A program made the translations under genes and the position numbers. 64,000 nt of DNA from Cherax quadricarinatus (Eukaryota; Arthropoda; Malacostraca; Decapoda; Parastacidae), in contig NW_027195520.1 of the NCBI RefSeq assembly GCF_038502225.1, forward strand, positions 62,001 through 126,000, given 5' to 3'. Positions within the stretch are counted from its first letter, which is position 1. The number at the start of each line of letters is the position of its first letter. Of this stretch, positions 1 to 9,061 are shown piece by piece. The notes under the pieces were generated by a model. That model was not told the origin of the DNA. It saw nothing but the letters and a program-made list of their open reading frames with translations, and ran no database searches.

Positions 1-905
1 GGAAAGGAGAGAGGACCAAGATCAGCCGTTTTCGACTCTGCCTCAGCAGAGTTTGACATGGAGTGGGGAGGTTGAGAGGGCCGAAGAAAAGGAGATGGCA
101 GGGGCTATGCGGGGGGACGACATCACTTCCCTGGACGTTGTACAAGTGCTGGATGAGGTCATCGCGGAAGCGAATTGTAGCGACGCGGAAACGTCGATAG
201 TGTCGACGTTTGAGAACATTTTGGGTAATGAGCGTCCTTGTCAGGATGTTGGTACAGACCTGGATCATGGGTCTGCAGTTGAGGAGGGCGTGGTGATGCC
301 AGCTCGGCCTGAAGTGTGTCGTAAGGATGCCCAGTTGGTGAGAACTGTGGAGGTGGAGGTTCATCATGGCACTGCGCTGGATGACTTGATGCAGGTCGAG
401 GGTACGACGCGAAATCGCGCAGCAGTGCTTTCTGATTCCGACGACGTGCTTACACCCGCACAACGGCCTGGGAAGAAAACATGGGCGGAAGCCATGCGGA
501 GAGGTTCAAGTGGCGCCCAGTGGCAGGGGTTGGGTAAGGGTGGCCAGAAAGGGGGGAGAGGGAAAAGGGTGCAATGAAACGATCAGGTGATAAGTCGATA
601 GTGTCAAGAGGGAAACCCCCTTTGTCGGTTTTAAGTGCCTGACATTGAACATCAATGGCTTGAGGTCTCAGAGAAAGTGTGAGTGGTTTAGGGAATATTT
701 GGTGCGTCATGATGTTGACGTTGTGTTCTTGCAGGAACACAATTATAGACCGGGTTATCAGTTGAAGGTGGATGGATATAATGTGTATGTTGAGCATGCA
801 GTCAGATTGAAAGGAGGTGTGGCCATTTTGGTGAAAGAAACTAGCCCGTTGGTTTTCAGGCATAGTGAGGGGGGAGAGGGGAGGGTGATTCGTGTGGATG
901 GGTTA
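1..905 (+). mobile_element. Tx1/L1-like LINE remnant, cut by CR1
   Basis: The segment holds the end of one reading frame and the first part of an endonuclease frame in the usual ORF1-ORF2 order of a two-ORF LINE. It runs off the left edge and stops abruptly at about 905, where the 3' tail of a minus-strand CR1 element begins, so the CR1 insertion probably interrupted it. The clade (Tx1-like) is inferred from endonuclease style and is not certain. Confidence 0.6.
2..577 (+). CDS. LINE ORF1 C-terminal part (5' end outside window)
   Basis: The frame is open from the window edge to a TGA at 575-577, giving about 191 codons. It should be the C-terminal tail of a nucleic-acid-binding ORF1 protein that coats LINE RNA. 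No zinc knuckle is visible in this part; it is acidic in the middle and ends in a Gly/Lys/Arg-rich basic tail (GKGGQKGGRGKR), suitable for RNA binding. The TGA overlaps an ATG at 574-576, the likely ORF2 start. Assignment to ORF1 rests mainly on position ahead of an endonuclease domain. Confidence 0.55.
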   Translation, partial: ERREDQDQPFSTLPQQSLTWSGEVERAEEKEMAGAMRGDDITSLDVVQVLDEVIAEANCSDAETSIVSTFENILGNERPCQDVGTDLDHGSAVEEGVVMPARPEVCRKDAQLVRTVEVEVHHGTALDDLMQVEGTTRNRAAVLSDSDDVLTPAQRPGKKTWAEAMRRGSSGAQWQGLGKGGQKGGRGKRVQ

Positions 906-907
906 TA
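574..907 (+). pseudogene. LINE ORF2 N-terminus, AP-endonuclease-like domain, frameshifted
   Basis: The probable start ATG at 574-576 overlaps the ORF1 stop, as in stop-restart LINEs. That frame ends after about 22 codons, while the recognisable endonuclease sequence lies in another frame open from 594 to 908, so a frameshift lies at about 600-640. The second frame begins with the typical LNINGLRS stretch and continues with DVDVVFLQEHN and GGVAILVKE, the first motifs of the endonuclease/exonuclease/phosphatase fold that nicks target DNA. Everything after about 90 residues is lost at the CR1 junction. Confidence 0.65.
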
Positions 908-920
908 AGAACATAAGAAA
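905..920 (-). repeat. CR1 3' terminal short tandem repeat
   Basis: Read on the minus strand the element ends in repeats of a TTCTTATG-like octamer. CR1 elements characteristically end in short tandem octamers instead of poly(A). The same tail followed by the same 3' UTR occurs at about 36289-36355. Confidence 0.6.
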
Positions 921-1051
921 GGAGGAACACTGCAGGAGGCCTGCTGGCCCATACTAGGCAGGTCCTTTACAATTCATCCCACTAACAAAACATTTGCCCA
1001 ACCCAATTTTCAATGCTACCCAAGAAATAAGCTCTGAAGTGAAAGTCCCAC

Positions 1052-3991
1052 TCAAATCCAACCCCTCCCACTCATGTACTTATCCAACCTAGATTTGAAA
1101 CTACCCAAAGTCCCAGCCTCAATAACCCAACTAGGTAGACTGTTCCACTCATCAACTACCCTATTTCCAAACCAATACTTTCCTATGTCCTTTCTAAATC
1201 TAAACTTATCTAATTTAAATCCATTACTGCGGGTTCTCTCTTGGAGAGACATCCTCAAGACCTTATTAATATCCCCTTTATTAATACCTATCTTCCACTT
1301 ATACACTTCGATCAGGTCTCCCCTCATTCTTCGTCTAACAAGTGAATGTAACTTAAGAGTCTTCAATCTTTCTTCATAAGGAAGATTTCTAATGCTATGT
1401 ATTAATTTAGTCATCCTACGCTGAATGTTTTCTAACGAATTTATGTCCATTTTGTAATACGGAGACCAGAACTGAGCTGCATAATCTAGGTGAGGCCTTA
1501 CTAATGATGTATAAAGCTGCAGTATGACCTCTGGACTTCTGTTGCTTACACTTCTTGATATAAATCCCAGTAATCTATTTGCCTTATTACGTACGCTTAG
1601 GCATTGCTGTCTTGGTTTAAGGTTGCTGCACACCATAACCCCCAAGTCCTTTTCGCAATCTGTATGGCTAAGTTCTACATCATTTAATTTATAAGTACTA
1701 GGGTTATGGGCACTCCCAAGCTTCAGAACCTTGCATTTATCTACATTGAACTGCATCTGCCACTTTTCTGACCAAGAATAGAGTTTGTTTAAATCCTCCT
1801 GAAGTTCCATAACATCTACGTTTGAATCAATTATCCTACCTATCTTTGTGTCATCGGCGAATTTGCTCATATCACTAGTAATTCCCTCATCAAGATCATT
1901 GATATATATTATAAACAACAACGGGCCCAAGACTGATCCCTGTGGAACGCCACTTGTTACAGATCCCCACTCGGACTTAACCCCATTTATGGACACTCTC
2001 TGCTTCCTGTCAGTGAGCCATCACTCGATCCACGAGAGCACTTTTCCCCCAATGCCATGAGCTGCCACTTTCTTTAACAGTCTATGGTGCGGAACTCTAT
2101 CAAAAGCCTTACTAAAATCTAAGTAAATAATATCAAATTCTTTATTGTGGTCAACAGCCTCAAAAGCTTTACTGAAGAAAGTTAATAAATTAGTTAGACA
2201 AGACCGGCCTCTTGTGAATCCATGCTGAGTATCATTAATCAAGCTATGCTTATCGAGATGGCTTCTTATAATCTCAGCTATAATTGACTCTAGTAATTTG
2301 CCTACAATTGAGGTCAGGCTTATTGGGCGGTAATTTGACGGTAACGACTTGTCCCCTGTTTTAAAAATAGGAGTTACATTAGCCATCTTCCACATATCAG
2401 ACACTACACCTGTTTGAAGAGATAAATTAAAAATATTAGTTAATGGTTCACAGAGTTCCATTTTGCATTCCTTAAGAACCCTTGAAAAAACCTCATCAGG
2501 ACCCGGCGACTTATTTTGCTTCAGTCTGTCTATCTGCTTCACAACCATCTCACTAGTGACTGTGATGTTACATAATTTATCTTCTTCTAGCCCACTGTAA
2601 AAATTAATTACTGGAATATTGTTAGTGTCTTCCTGTGTAAAAACTGAGAGAAAATAATTATTTAAAATCAAGCACATTTCATTCTCTTTGTCAGTAAGGT
2701 GCCCATAGTTATTTTTAAGGGGACCTATCTTATCTCTAACTTTTGTTCTATAGACCTGGAAAAAACTTTTTGGGTTAGTTTTAGAATCCCTAGCAACTTT
2801 AATTTCATAGTCCCTTTTAGCTTTTCTTATCCCCTTTTTAATGTCCCTCTTAATGTCAATATACTGATTCATAAGATGACCCTCACTTCTTTTGATACGC
2901 CTATAAATTCCTTTCTTATGCCCTAGTAAATATTTGAGCCTATTATTCATCCATTTTGGGTCATTTCTATTTGATCTAATTTCTTTATATGGGATAAACG
3001 CTCTTTGAGCAGCATGTATAGTGTTCAGAAAACTGTCATATTGATAGCTCTCTTCGTTACCCCAGTCAACAGATGATAAGTGTTCTCTAAGCCCATCGTA
3101 ATCTGCTAAGCGAAAATCTGGGACTGTTACTGAGTTATCGCTACTATCGTACTTCCATTCAATGCTAAATGTAATTGATTTGTGGTCGCTAGCACCCAGT
3201 TCCTCTGAAATTTCTAAATTATTAACAAGGGATTCATTGTTTGCCATAACTAAGTCAAGCAGGTTATTTCCCCTTGTAGGTTCTGTCACAAACTGCTTCA
3301 AAAAACAATCCTGAAATACTTCTAAGAAGTCGTATGATTCTAAATTCCCAGTCAAGAAATTCCAATCAACATGACTAAAGTTAAAGTCTCCTAGAATTAC
3401 TACATTATCGTGCCTTGTGGCCTTAACAATTTCCTCCCATAGTAGTTTCGCTTGGTCCCTATCTAAGTTTGGGGGACGGTATATCACTCCTAAAATCAGT
3501 TTTTCATGCCCCTCTGAAAATTCTATCCAAACAGACTCTGTATGTGTTACTTCAGATTTAATACCCGTTTTTATGCAACAGTTCAAGCGATCTCGGACAT
3601 ACAATGCCACCCCACCCCCCCTCCCAATACTTCTATCTTCTTGGAACAATTTAAAACCCTGAATATGACATTCCGCAGGCATGTCCCGACTTTTTGAATT
3701 AAACCACGTCTCAGTTAAGGCAAATACATCAATGTTACCTACATTAGCAACTAATCTCAACTCGTCCATCTTATTCCTAGCACTACGGCAATTAGCATAA
3801 TAAACATTGAAAGACTCTCCTTTCTCTTTACCCTTCCTGCTCATTTCTATTTTGCTACTAAACCTATTACTGTCCTTATCACCCAAGGTCCCTGGCTTTT
3901 CAATATCTATCTCGTTCTTATTATTACTAGTTCCCCTAGAACTCGTAATATTACTACACTGGGACTTCACTGTTTTCCTGCCAAAACCCAT
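1052..3991 (-). pseudogene. CR1 ORF2: endonuclease-reverse transcriptase, one in-frame stop
   Basis: About 979 codons in one frame from ATG 3991-3989 to the stop at 1052. The N-terminal third is an AP-like endonuclease with NCRSARNK, ALTETW, ILGDFNF and the catalytic GASDHKS motif. The middle is a reverse transcriptase with NYRPISL, YLDFSKAFD, GVPQGSVLGP and the catalytic FADD box. The C-terminal part carries LDYAAQFWSPY and the basic thumb region, with no RNase H, as expected for CR1. A single TGA at 2021-2023, between the RT palm motifs, interrupts it; it could have arisen from CGA by CpG decay. Function is target-primed reverse transcription of the element RNA. Confidence 0.88.
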
Positions 3992-4005
3992 TCCACTAAC
4001 TATTC

Positions 4006-4635
4006 CTAGTTTAAAGTCCTAACTGCTCCCTCCACTGCAGTTGCCAGTGCTCCCACCCCACACCTAGATAAGTGAACCCCATCCCTAGCATACATGTCAT
4101 TTCTGCCATAGAAGAGGTCCCAGTTGTCAATGAATGTTACCGCATTTTCCTTACAGTATTTGTCTGGCCAGCAATTGACACCAATTGCCCTGGACAACCA
4201 TTCATTTCCAACTCTCCTCCTTGGCAAAATACCACATATGAGAGGGTTCCCACCCTTACTTCTAATTATTTCTATTGCTGACCTATACCTGCTAATCAGG
4301 TCCTCACTCCTACGTCTGCCAACATCGTTGCCTCCAGCACTGAGACAGATAATAGGATTGCTCCCATTACCTCTCATGATGTCATCCAGACGGCTAACAA
4401 TATCCTCCATCCCAGCCCCAGGAAAGCAAACTCTCTGTCTCCTCCTCCTGTCCTTCAAGCAGAACGCCCTATCCATATACCTAACTTGGCTATCCCCAAC
4501 AACAACAATATTCTTACCTTCCTTAATGTCTTTCGTCGTGTCGTTCCCAGTAGTCGACTCACATTCGTCGGGTAGCACTGAGAATGTATTGGATGTTTCC
4601 ACAACAGTTTCCACGGCAATCTCTTTCTTCTTCAT
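4006..4635 (-). CDS. CR1 ORF1 with SGNH-hydrolase/esterase domain
   Basis: A 209-codon frame ending at TAG 4006-4008, 14 bp before the ORF2 start. It has the block pattern of an SGNH hydrolase: VVVGDSQVR with the nucleophile Ser, SAGGND with the Gly and Asn blocks, and DGVHLS with the Asp-x-x-His pair. Esterase domains are known in CR1 ORF1 proteins, where they may aid membrane or lipid interaction during mobility. The frame stays open upstream of the marked ATG to about 4698, so the true start may be further 5'. The usual PHD-type finger of CR1 ORF1 is not seen. Confidence 0.8.
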   Translation of the reverse strand: MKKKEIAVETVVETSNTFSVLPDECESTTGNDTTKDIKEGKNIVVVGDSQVRYMDRAFCLKDRRRRQRVCFPGAGMEDIVSRLDDIMRGNGSNPIICLSAGGNDVGRRRSEDLISRYRSAIEIIRSKGGNPLICGILPRRRVGNEWLSRAIGVNCWPDKYCKENAVTFIDNWDLFYGRNDMYARDGVHLSRCGVGALATAVEGAVRTLN

Positions 4636-4698
4636 CGTTTCTACCTTTCCATTCGTCTTAAGAACATAGGACCTTGAGGGTGTGATTTGGTACCGAGG

Positions 4699-6052
4699 TT
4701 ATTCCATCGATGTTGTTTCCTGAGCTGGAGACTGAGTCCTGCCCGCTCTGAGAACCTGCAAATTCATGGCATCCACTGTCTCCTCTTCGGTCAGAAAGCA
4801 CACTCTCAGGAGCGTACTGACCATCTGCCGGAATGCGCTCTGTTGTTCCGTGGAGTTGATTGTGTTGCAAATAAGATCTGTGAACACCTTGATGAGTGCT
4901 ACGAGATCCTCCCTGGTGAGGGCCTGCTTTGGAGTTGGGTTCGAAAGAGTGGATATTATCTGGGTTGTTGTGGTCTGTAGGGACTGCTGAGGGTTGGATT
5001 TCTTTATTGTATGCACCGTGGTCTGTTGCTGTATACCAGGTTGGGTAGCCGGGATCTGCTGGTGAGGTAAGGAGTGCCTGGGTTGTCGTGCTATGGTCGG
5101 TGGGGGCTCGTTTAGTGCCGCCTGCTGATCGCATTGACCAGATGCACCCTGTTGACGCCTCCTGTTCCTCTTGTTTCTGTTTCTTCGTTGAGGTAGGGGT
5201 GCAGGAGGTTCTTGACCTTGACGCCTGGTTGAGGCTTCTAGGGTTGGGAATTCCTGGGCAATGACTTGGGTTGGCTGCTGAGAGATCTGCAGTATGGCAG
5301 GGTTCTCTGCACCCATCGTTTGCTGAGAGTGATGATCCGTCGTAGCCTGTTGCCGAGTTTTTGGCGTCTTCCAGACTTCTTGAATTCTGGCGAGCCTCTC
5401 GGGGCATCGAGGATTCCAGGCATGGTGTTTCTGCCTGCAGTTCGGGCATTGTGGAGTGGGTGGCGATGCATTTTTCAGCTTGGTGATGCATTCCTCGGTA
5501 GGGTGGTGCTGGCTGCAGACACCGCAGATTACTCTGTTCGGACAGAGTGCACCCAGGTGTCCATAACGCTGACACTTGAAACAGCGAACTGGTTCTGCTG
5601 TGAATGTCCTGACATCGTACCTGCCCCAAGAACCGAGGTCCAGCTGGGATGGCAGTGGTCCTACATGCTGAATGAGGACCTGTCGGGTTGGTGCATTGCC
5701 TGCCGTCTTTGCCTTGAGACGTTGAGCTGACACCCCACTGGGGTGAGCTGCTACTGCCTCGATGGGCATCATCAGCGGGTATCGCATCACTACACTCTTG
5801 GTGATCTTCTGTCGAGAGTCCAGTTCCTCCAGGGTGAATGAGCGATCTGTCTCCATGACTCTCTTCAAGGTGGTATACATTTCCTTGTTGAGAGGAGTCA
5901 ATATTGGTTCTCCCCTCAAGTTGAACCATATCTTGAACTTCAGGTTGTGTCGTGATTCCAGGTATGAAACAACCCCATAGTGGGTTCTGTGGTCCCCGTA
6001 AGACTTCACCTTGAATTTGCCAGGTCGGTTGAGCTGGTTTGCCTGCTCCTTG
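4699..6052 (-). pseudogene. LINE ORF1 (gag-like) with three zinc knuckles, N-terminus missing
   Basis: About 451 codons open from the junction with the 429-bp array at 6052 to a TAA at 4699-4701. The centre has three zinc-knuckle-like clusters, beginning CFKCQRYGHLGALC, CGVCSQHHPTEEC and CPNCRQKHHAWNPRC, followed by a long Gln/Pro/Thr-rich region. This is the ORF1 type of Jockey/I-group LINEs, an RNA-binding chaperone of the retroelement particle. The N-terminal domain is lost where the tandem array begins. Its stop is in the same frame as the SGNH ORF downstream; whether the two were ever one protein is open. Confidence 0.75.
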
Positions 6053-6070
6053 AACAGTTAGGTATCTTTA

Positions 6071-6113
6071 TTATGAAACGTTTCGCCTACACAGTAGGCT
6101 TCTTCAGTCAAGT
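6071..6113 (-). ncRNA. Hammerhead ribozyme motif, unit 1
   Basis: Minus strand: CTGAAGA core, one extra A, stem II GCCTAC/GTAGGC with TGT loop, GAAAC, short palindromic ACGT stem III, and stem I UGA/UCA. An extra A before stem II has precedent in a viroid hammerhead (CChMVd plus strand). Minimal stem III suggests activity as a dimer. Confidence 0.7.
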
Positions 6114-6261
6114 ACAGAAAAGTTGATAGAAGCAGAAGATACTTGAAGACGATGTAATCAGTCCATCACCCTTAAAGTTTTGAGGTGGTCAGTCCCTCAG
6201 TCTGGAGAAGAGCATTGTTCCATAGTATGAAACAATATGGAGAAGAAGTGACAGGATGGAG

Positions 6262-6271
6262 CTTTTTATAG
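6262..6271 (-). promoter_or_regulatory. TATA-like box in the 429-bp unit
   Basis: Minus strand CTATAAAAAG lies about 150-160 nt upstream of the ribozyme core and recurs every 429 bp in the array. The related copy at 54385 has CTATAAAAGG. PLE terminal repeats are expected to carry an internal promoter; activity is inferred. Confidence 0.45.
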
Positions 6272-6499
6272 CGCCAAGAGGTGAGACGTAGGCCACTAGG
6301 AGAGGTAAGAACTCAGATGTTGAGAGGTCAGGTCCCTCTCAAATCCAGCCCCTCTCACTAGTGGAAGTTGTCGAAGTTGATTGCAGGTCTGTACCAAGAT
6401 ACCCTTGTGTTGCAGTGTCTGACAGATTGAACATTAAAATGGTATAAAATACCGACAGGTTGTTAGGTAAGACACATATGCAACAGTTAGGTATCTTTA

Positions 6500-6542
6500 T
6501 TATGAAACGTTTCGCCTACACAGTAGGCTTCTTCAGTCAAGT
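6500..6542 (-). ncRNA. Hammerhead ribozyme motif, unit 2
   Basis: Same sequence as unit 1, exactly 429 bp away; its 3' stem I strand is UCA, matching the UGA before the core. Confidence 0.7.
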
Positions 6543-6928
6543 ACAGAAAAGTTGATAGAAGCAGAAGATACTTGAAGACGATGTAATCAGTCCATCACCC
6601 TTAAAGTTTTGAGGTGGTCAGTCCCTCAGTCTGGAGAAGAGCATTGTTCCATAGTATGAAACAATATGGAGAAGAAGTGACAGGATGGAGCTTTTTATAG
6701 CGCCAAGAGGTGAGACGTAGGCCACTAGGAGAGGTAAGAACTCAGATGTTGAGAGGTCAGGTCCCTCTCAAATCCAGCCCCTCTCACTAGTGGAAGTTGT
6801 CGAAGTTGATTGCAGGTCTGTACCAAGATACCCTTGTGTTGCAGTGTCTGACAGATTGAACATTAAAATGGTATAAAATACCGACAGGTTGTTAGGTAAG
6901 ACACATATGCAACAGTTAGGTATCTTTA

Positions 6929-6971
6929 TTATGAAACGTTTCGCCTACACAGTAGGCTTCTTCAGTCAAGT
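6929..6971 (-). ncRNA. Hammerhead ribozyme motif, unit 3
   Basis: Identical core and stems at the 429-bp spacing. Confidence 0.7.
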
Positions 6972-7357
6972 ACAGAAAAGTTGATAGAAGCAGAAGATAC
7001 TTGAAGACGATGTAATCAGTCCATCACCCTTAAAGTTTTGAGGTGGTCAGTCCCTCAGTCTGGAGAAGAGCATTGTTCCATAGTATGAAACAATATGGAG
7101 AAGAAGTGACAGGATGGAGCTTTTTATAGCGCCAAGAGGTGAGACGTAGGCCACTAGGAGAGGTAAGAACTCAGATGTTGAGAGGTCAGGTCCCTCTCAA
7201 ATCCAGCCCCTCTCACTAGTGGAAGTTGTCGAAGTTGATTGCAGGTCTGTACCAAGATACCCTTGTGTTGCAGTGTCTGACAGATTGAACATTAAAATGG
7301 TATAAAATACCGACAGGTTGTTAGGTAAGACACATATGCAACAGTTAGGTATCTTTA

Positions 7358-7400
7358 TTATGAAACGTTTCGCCTACACAGTAGGCTTCTTCAGTCAAGT
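7358..7400 (-). ncRNA. Hammerhead ribozyme motif, unit 4
   Basis: Identical core and stems at the 429-bp spacing. Confidence 0.7.
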
Positions 7401-7786
7401 ACAGAAAAGTTGATAGAAGCAGAAGATACTTGAAGACGATGTAATCAGTCCATCACCCTTAAAGTTTTGAGGTGGTCAGTCCCTCAGTCTGGAGAAGAGC
7501 ATTGTTCCATAGTATGAAACAATATGGAGAAGAAGTGACAGGATGGAGCTTTTTATAGCGCCAAGAGGTGAGACGTAGGCCACTAGGAGAGGTAAGAACT
7601 CAGATGTTGAGAGGTCAGGTCCCTCTCAAATCCAGCCCCTCTCACTAGTGGAAGTTGTCGAAGTTGATTGCAGGTCTGTACCAAGATACCCTTGTGTTGC
7701 AGTGTCTGACAGATTGAACATTAAAATGGTATAAAATACCGACAGGTTGTTAGGTAAGACACATATGCAACAGTTAGGTATCTTTA

Positions 7787-7829
7787 TTATGAAACGTTTC
7801 GCCTACACAGTAGGCTTCTTCAGTCAAGT
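7787..7829 (-). ncRNA. Hammerhead ribozyme motif, unit 5
   Basis: Identical core and stems at the 429-bp spacing. Confidence 0.7.
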
Positions 7830-8215
7830 ACAGAAAAGTTGATAGAAGCAGAAGATACTTGAAGACGATGTAATCAGTCCATCACCCTTAAAGTTTTGAG
7901 GTGGTCAGTCCCTCAGTCTGGAGAAGAGCATTGTTCCATAGTATGAAACAATATGGAGAAGAAGTGACAGGATGGAGCTTTTTATAGCGCCAAGAGGTGA
8001 GACGTAGGCCACTAGGAGAGGTAAGAACTCAGATGTTGAGAGGTCAGGTCCCTCTCAAATCCAGCCCCTCTCACTAGTGGAAGTTGTCGAAGTTGATTGC
8101 AGGTCTGTACCAAGATACCCTTGTGTTGCAGTGTCTGACAGATTGAACATTAAAATGGTATAAAATACCGACAGGTTGTTAGGTAAGACACATATGCAAC
8201 AGTTAGGTATCTTTA

Positions 8216-8258
8216 TTATGAAACGTTTCGCCTACACAGTAGGCTTCTTCAGTCAAGT
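8216..8258 (-). ncRNA. Hammerhead ribozyme motif, unit 6
   Basis: Identical to the others, in the partial last unit, which is the first to be transcribed on the minus strand. Confidence 0.7.
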
Positions 8259-8578
8259 ACAGAAAAGTTGATAGAAGCAGAAGATACTTGAAGACGATGT
8301 AATCAGTCCATCACCCTTAAAGTTTTGAGGTGGTCAGTCCCTCAGTCTGGAGAAGAGCATTGTTCCATAGTATGAAACAATATGGAGAAGAAGTGACAGG
8401 ATGGAGCTTTTTATAGCGCCAAGAGGTGAGACGTAGGCCACTAGGAGAGGTAAGAACTCAGATGTTGAGAGGTCAGGTCCCTCTCAAATCCAGCCCCTCT
8501 CACTAGTGGAAGTTGTCGAAGTTGATTGCAGGTCTGTACCAAGATACCCTTGTGTTGCAGTGTCTGACAGATTGAACA

Positions 8579-9030
8579 AGGGCTACAACGAACTTTATTG
8601 TTCATTGAATAGCAACAACCTGTCGTACCATTTAGCATTCCAATCTGTCGAACCTGCTTGGCAACACAAGAACACATGAACTCCGACAACCGTTCGAGCT
8701 GCGAACGGCCTTCGGGCTGGAAGGATTTATTTTGCCGACAGGTTCCTCATCGGTTGTGACACCGATGCCTTCTGACTATGGGCGCTATATAGACCATCCT
8801 GTCGCCTTCATACTGCCCTATTGGTATGCTATGGAACATTAATGCAGCTGGCTTCAGACTGACCTCAAGCTTTACAAAAGGGTGATGAACTGTTACATCA
8901 GATTGGCTGAAGCCATCTTCAGGCTATCAACTTTCGATTGCTCGACACGGAAGCTACTGTGCAGGTGAAAAGCGTTTCCCAGGCCAAAGACTGCGCAACT
9001 GTTGCATATGTGTCTTACCTAACAACCTGA
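8579..9030 (+). repeat. Strongly diverged inverted copy of the 429-bp unit family
   Basis: The plus strand shows scattered matches to the unit consensus: a GGAACATTAATG start, AAGGGTGATGAACTG, GCTACTGTGCAGGTGAAA, and the conserved ending GTTGCATATGTGTC and TTACCTAACAACC. It is inverted relative to the adjacent array and lies at its transcriptional 5' side. The ribozyme is damaged. Confidence 0.55.
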
Positions 9031-9061
9031 ATCGTAACCGACCCTACCAATTCTGCCAATA

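Larger units (their letters stand above)
906..4690 (-). mobile_element. CR1-clade LINE, nearly intact
   Basis: A minus-strand element with ORF1 (SGNH hydrolase), a 14-bp gap, ORF2 (endonuclease plus RT), a short 3' UTR at 906-1051 and an octamer tail. Only one in-frame stop interrupts ORF2, which suggests recent insertion. The 5' boundary is unclear: the ORF1 frame continues upstream to about 4698, where it meets the stop of the neighbouring zinc-knuckle ORF. Confidence 0.85.
6053..8578 (-). repeat. Tandem array of 429-bp hammerhead-ribozyme units (retrozyme/PLE terminal-repeat type)
   Basis: Five complete 429-bp units start at 6053, 6482, 6911, 7340 and 7769, and a sixth partial unit at 8198 ends near 8578. 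The units look identical by eye. Read on the minus strand each has a TATA-like box, a stretch without ORF, and a hammerhead motif. The same sequence family occurs at 11201, 42930 and 53695 as single or double copies. There is no protein-coding gene in the array. Known relatives are the terminal repeats of Penelope-like elements and the small non-autonomous retrozymes of metazoans. Confidence 0.85.

Noticed and set aside
4658..5929. 423-codon minus frame overlapping the zinc-knuckle ORF1
   Set aside because: It is the shadow frame of the ORF1 at 4699-6052, Ser/Thr/Pro-rich without motifs.
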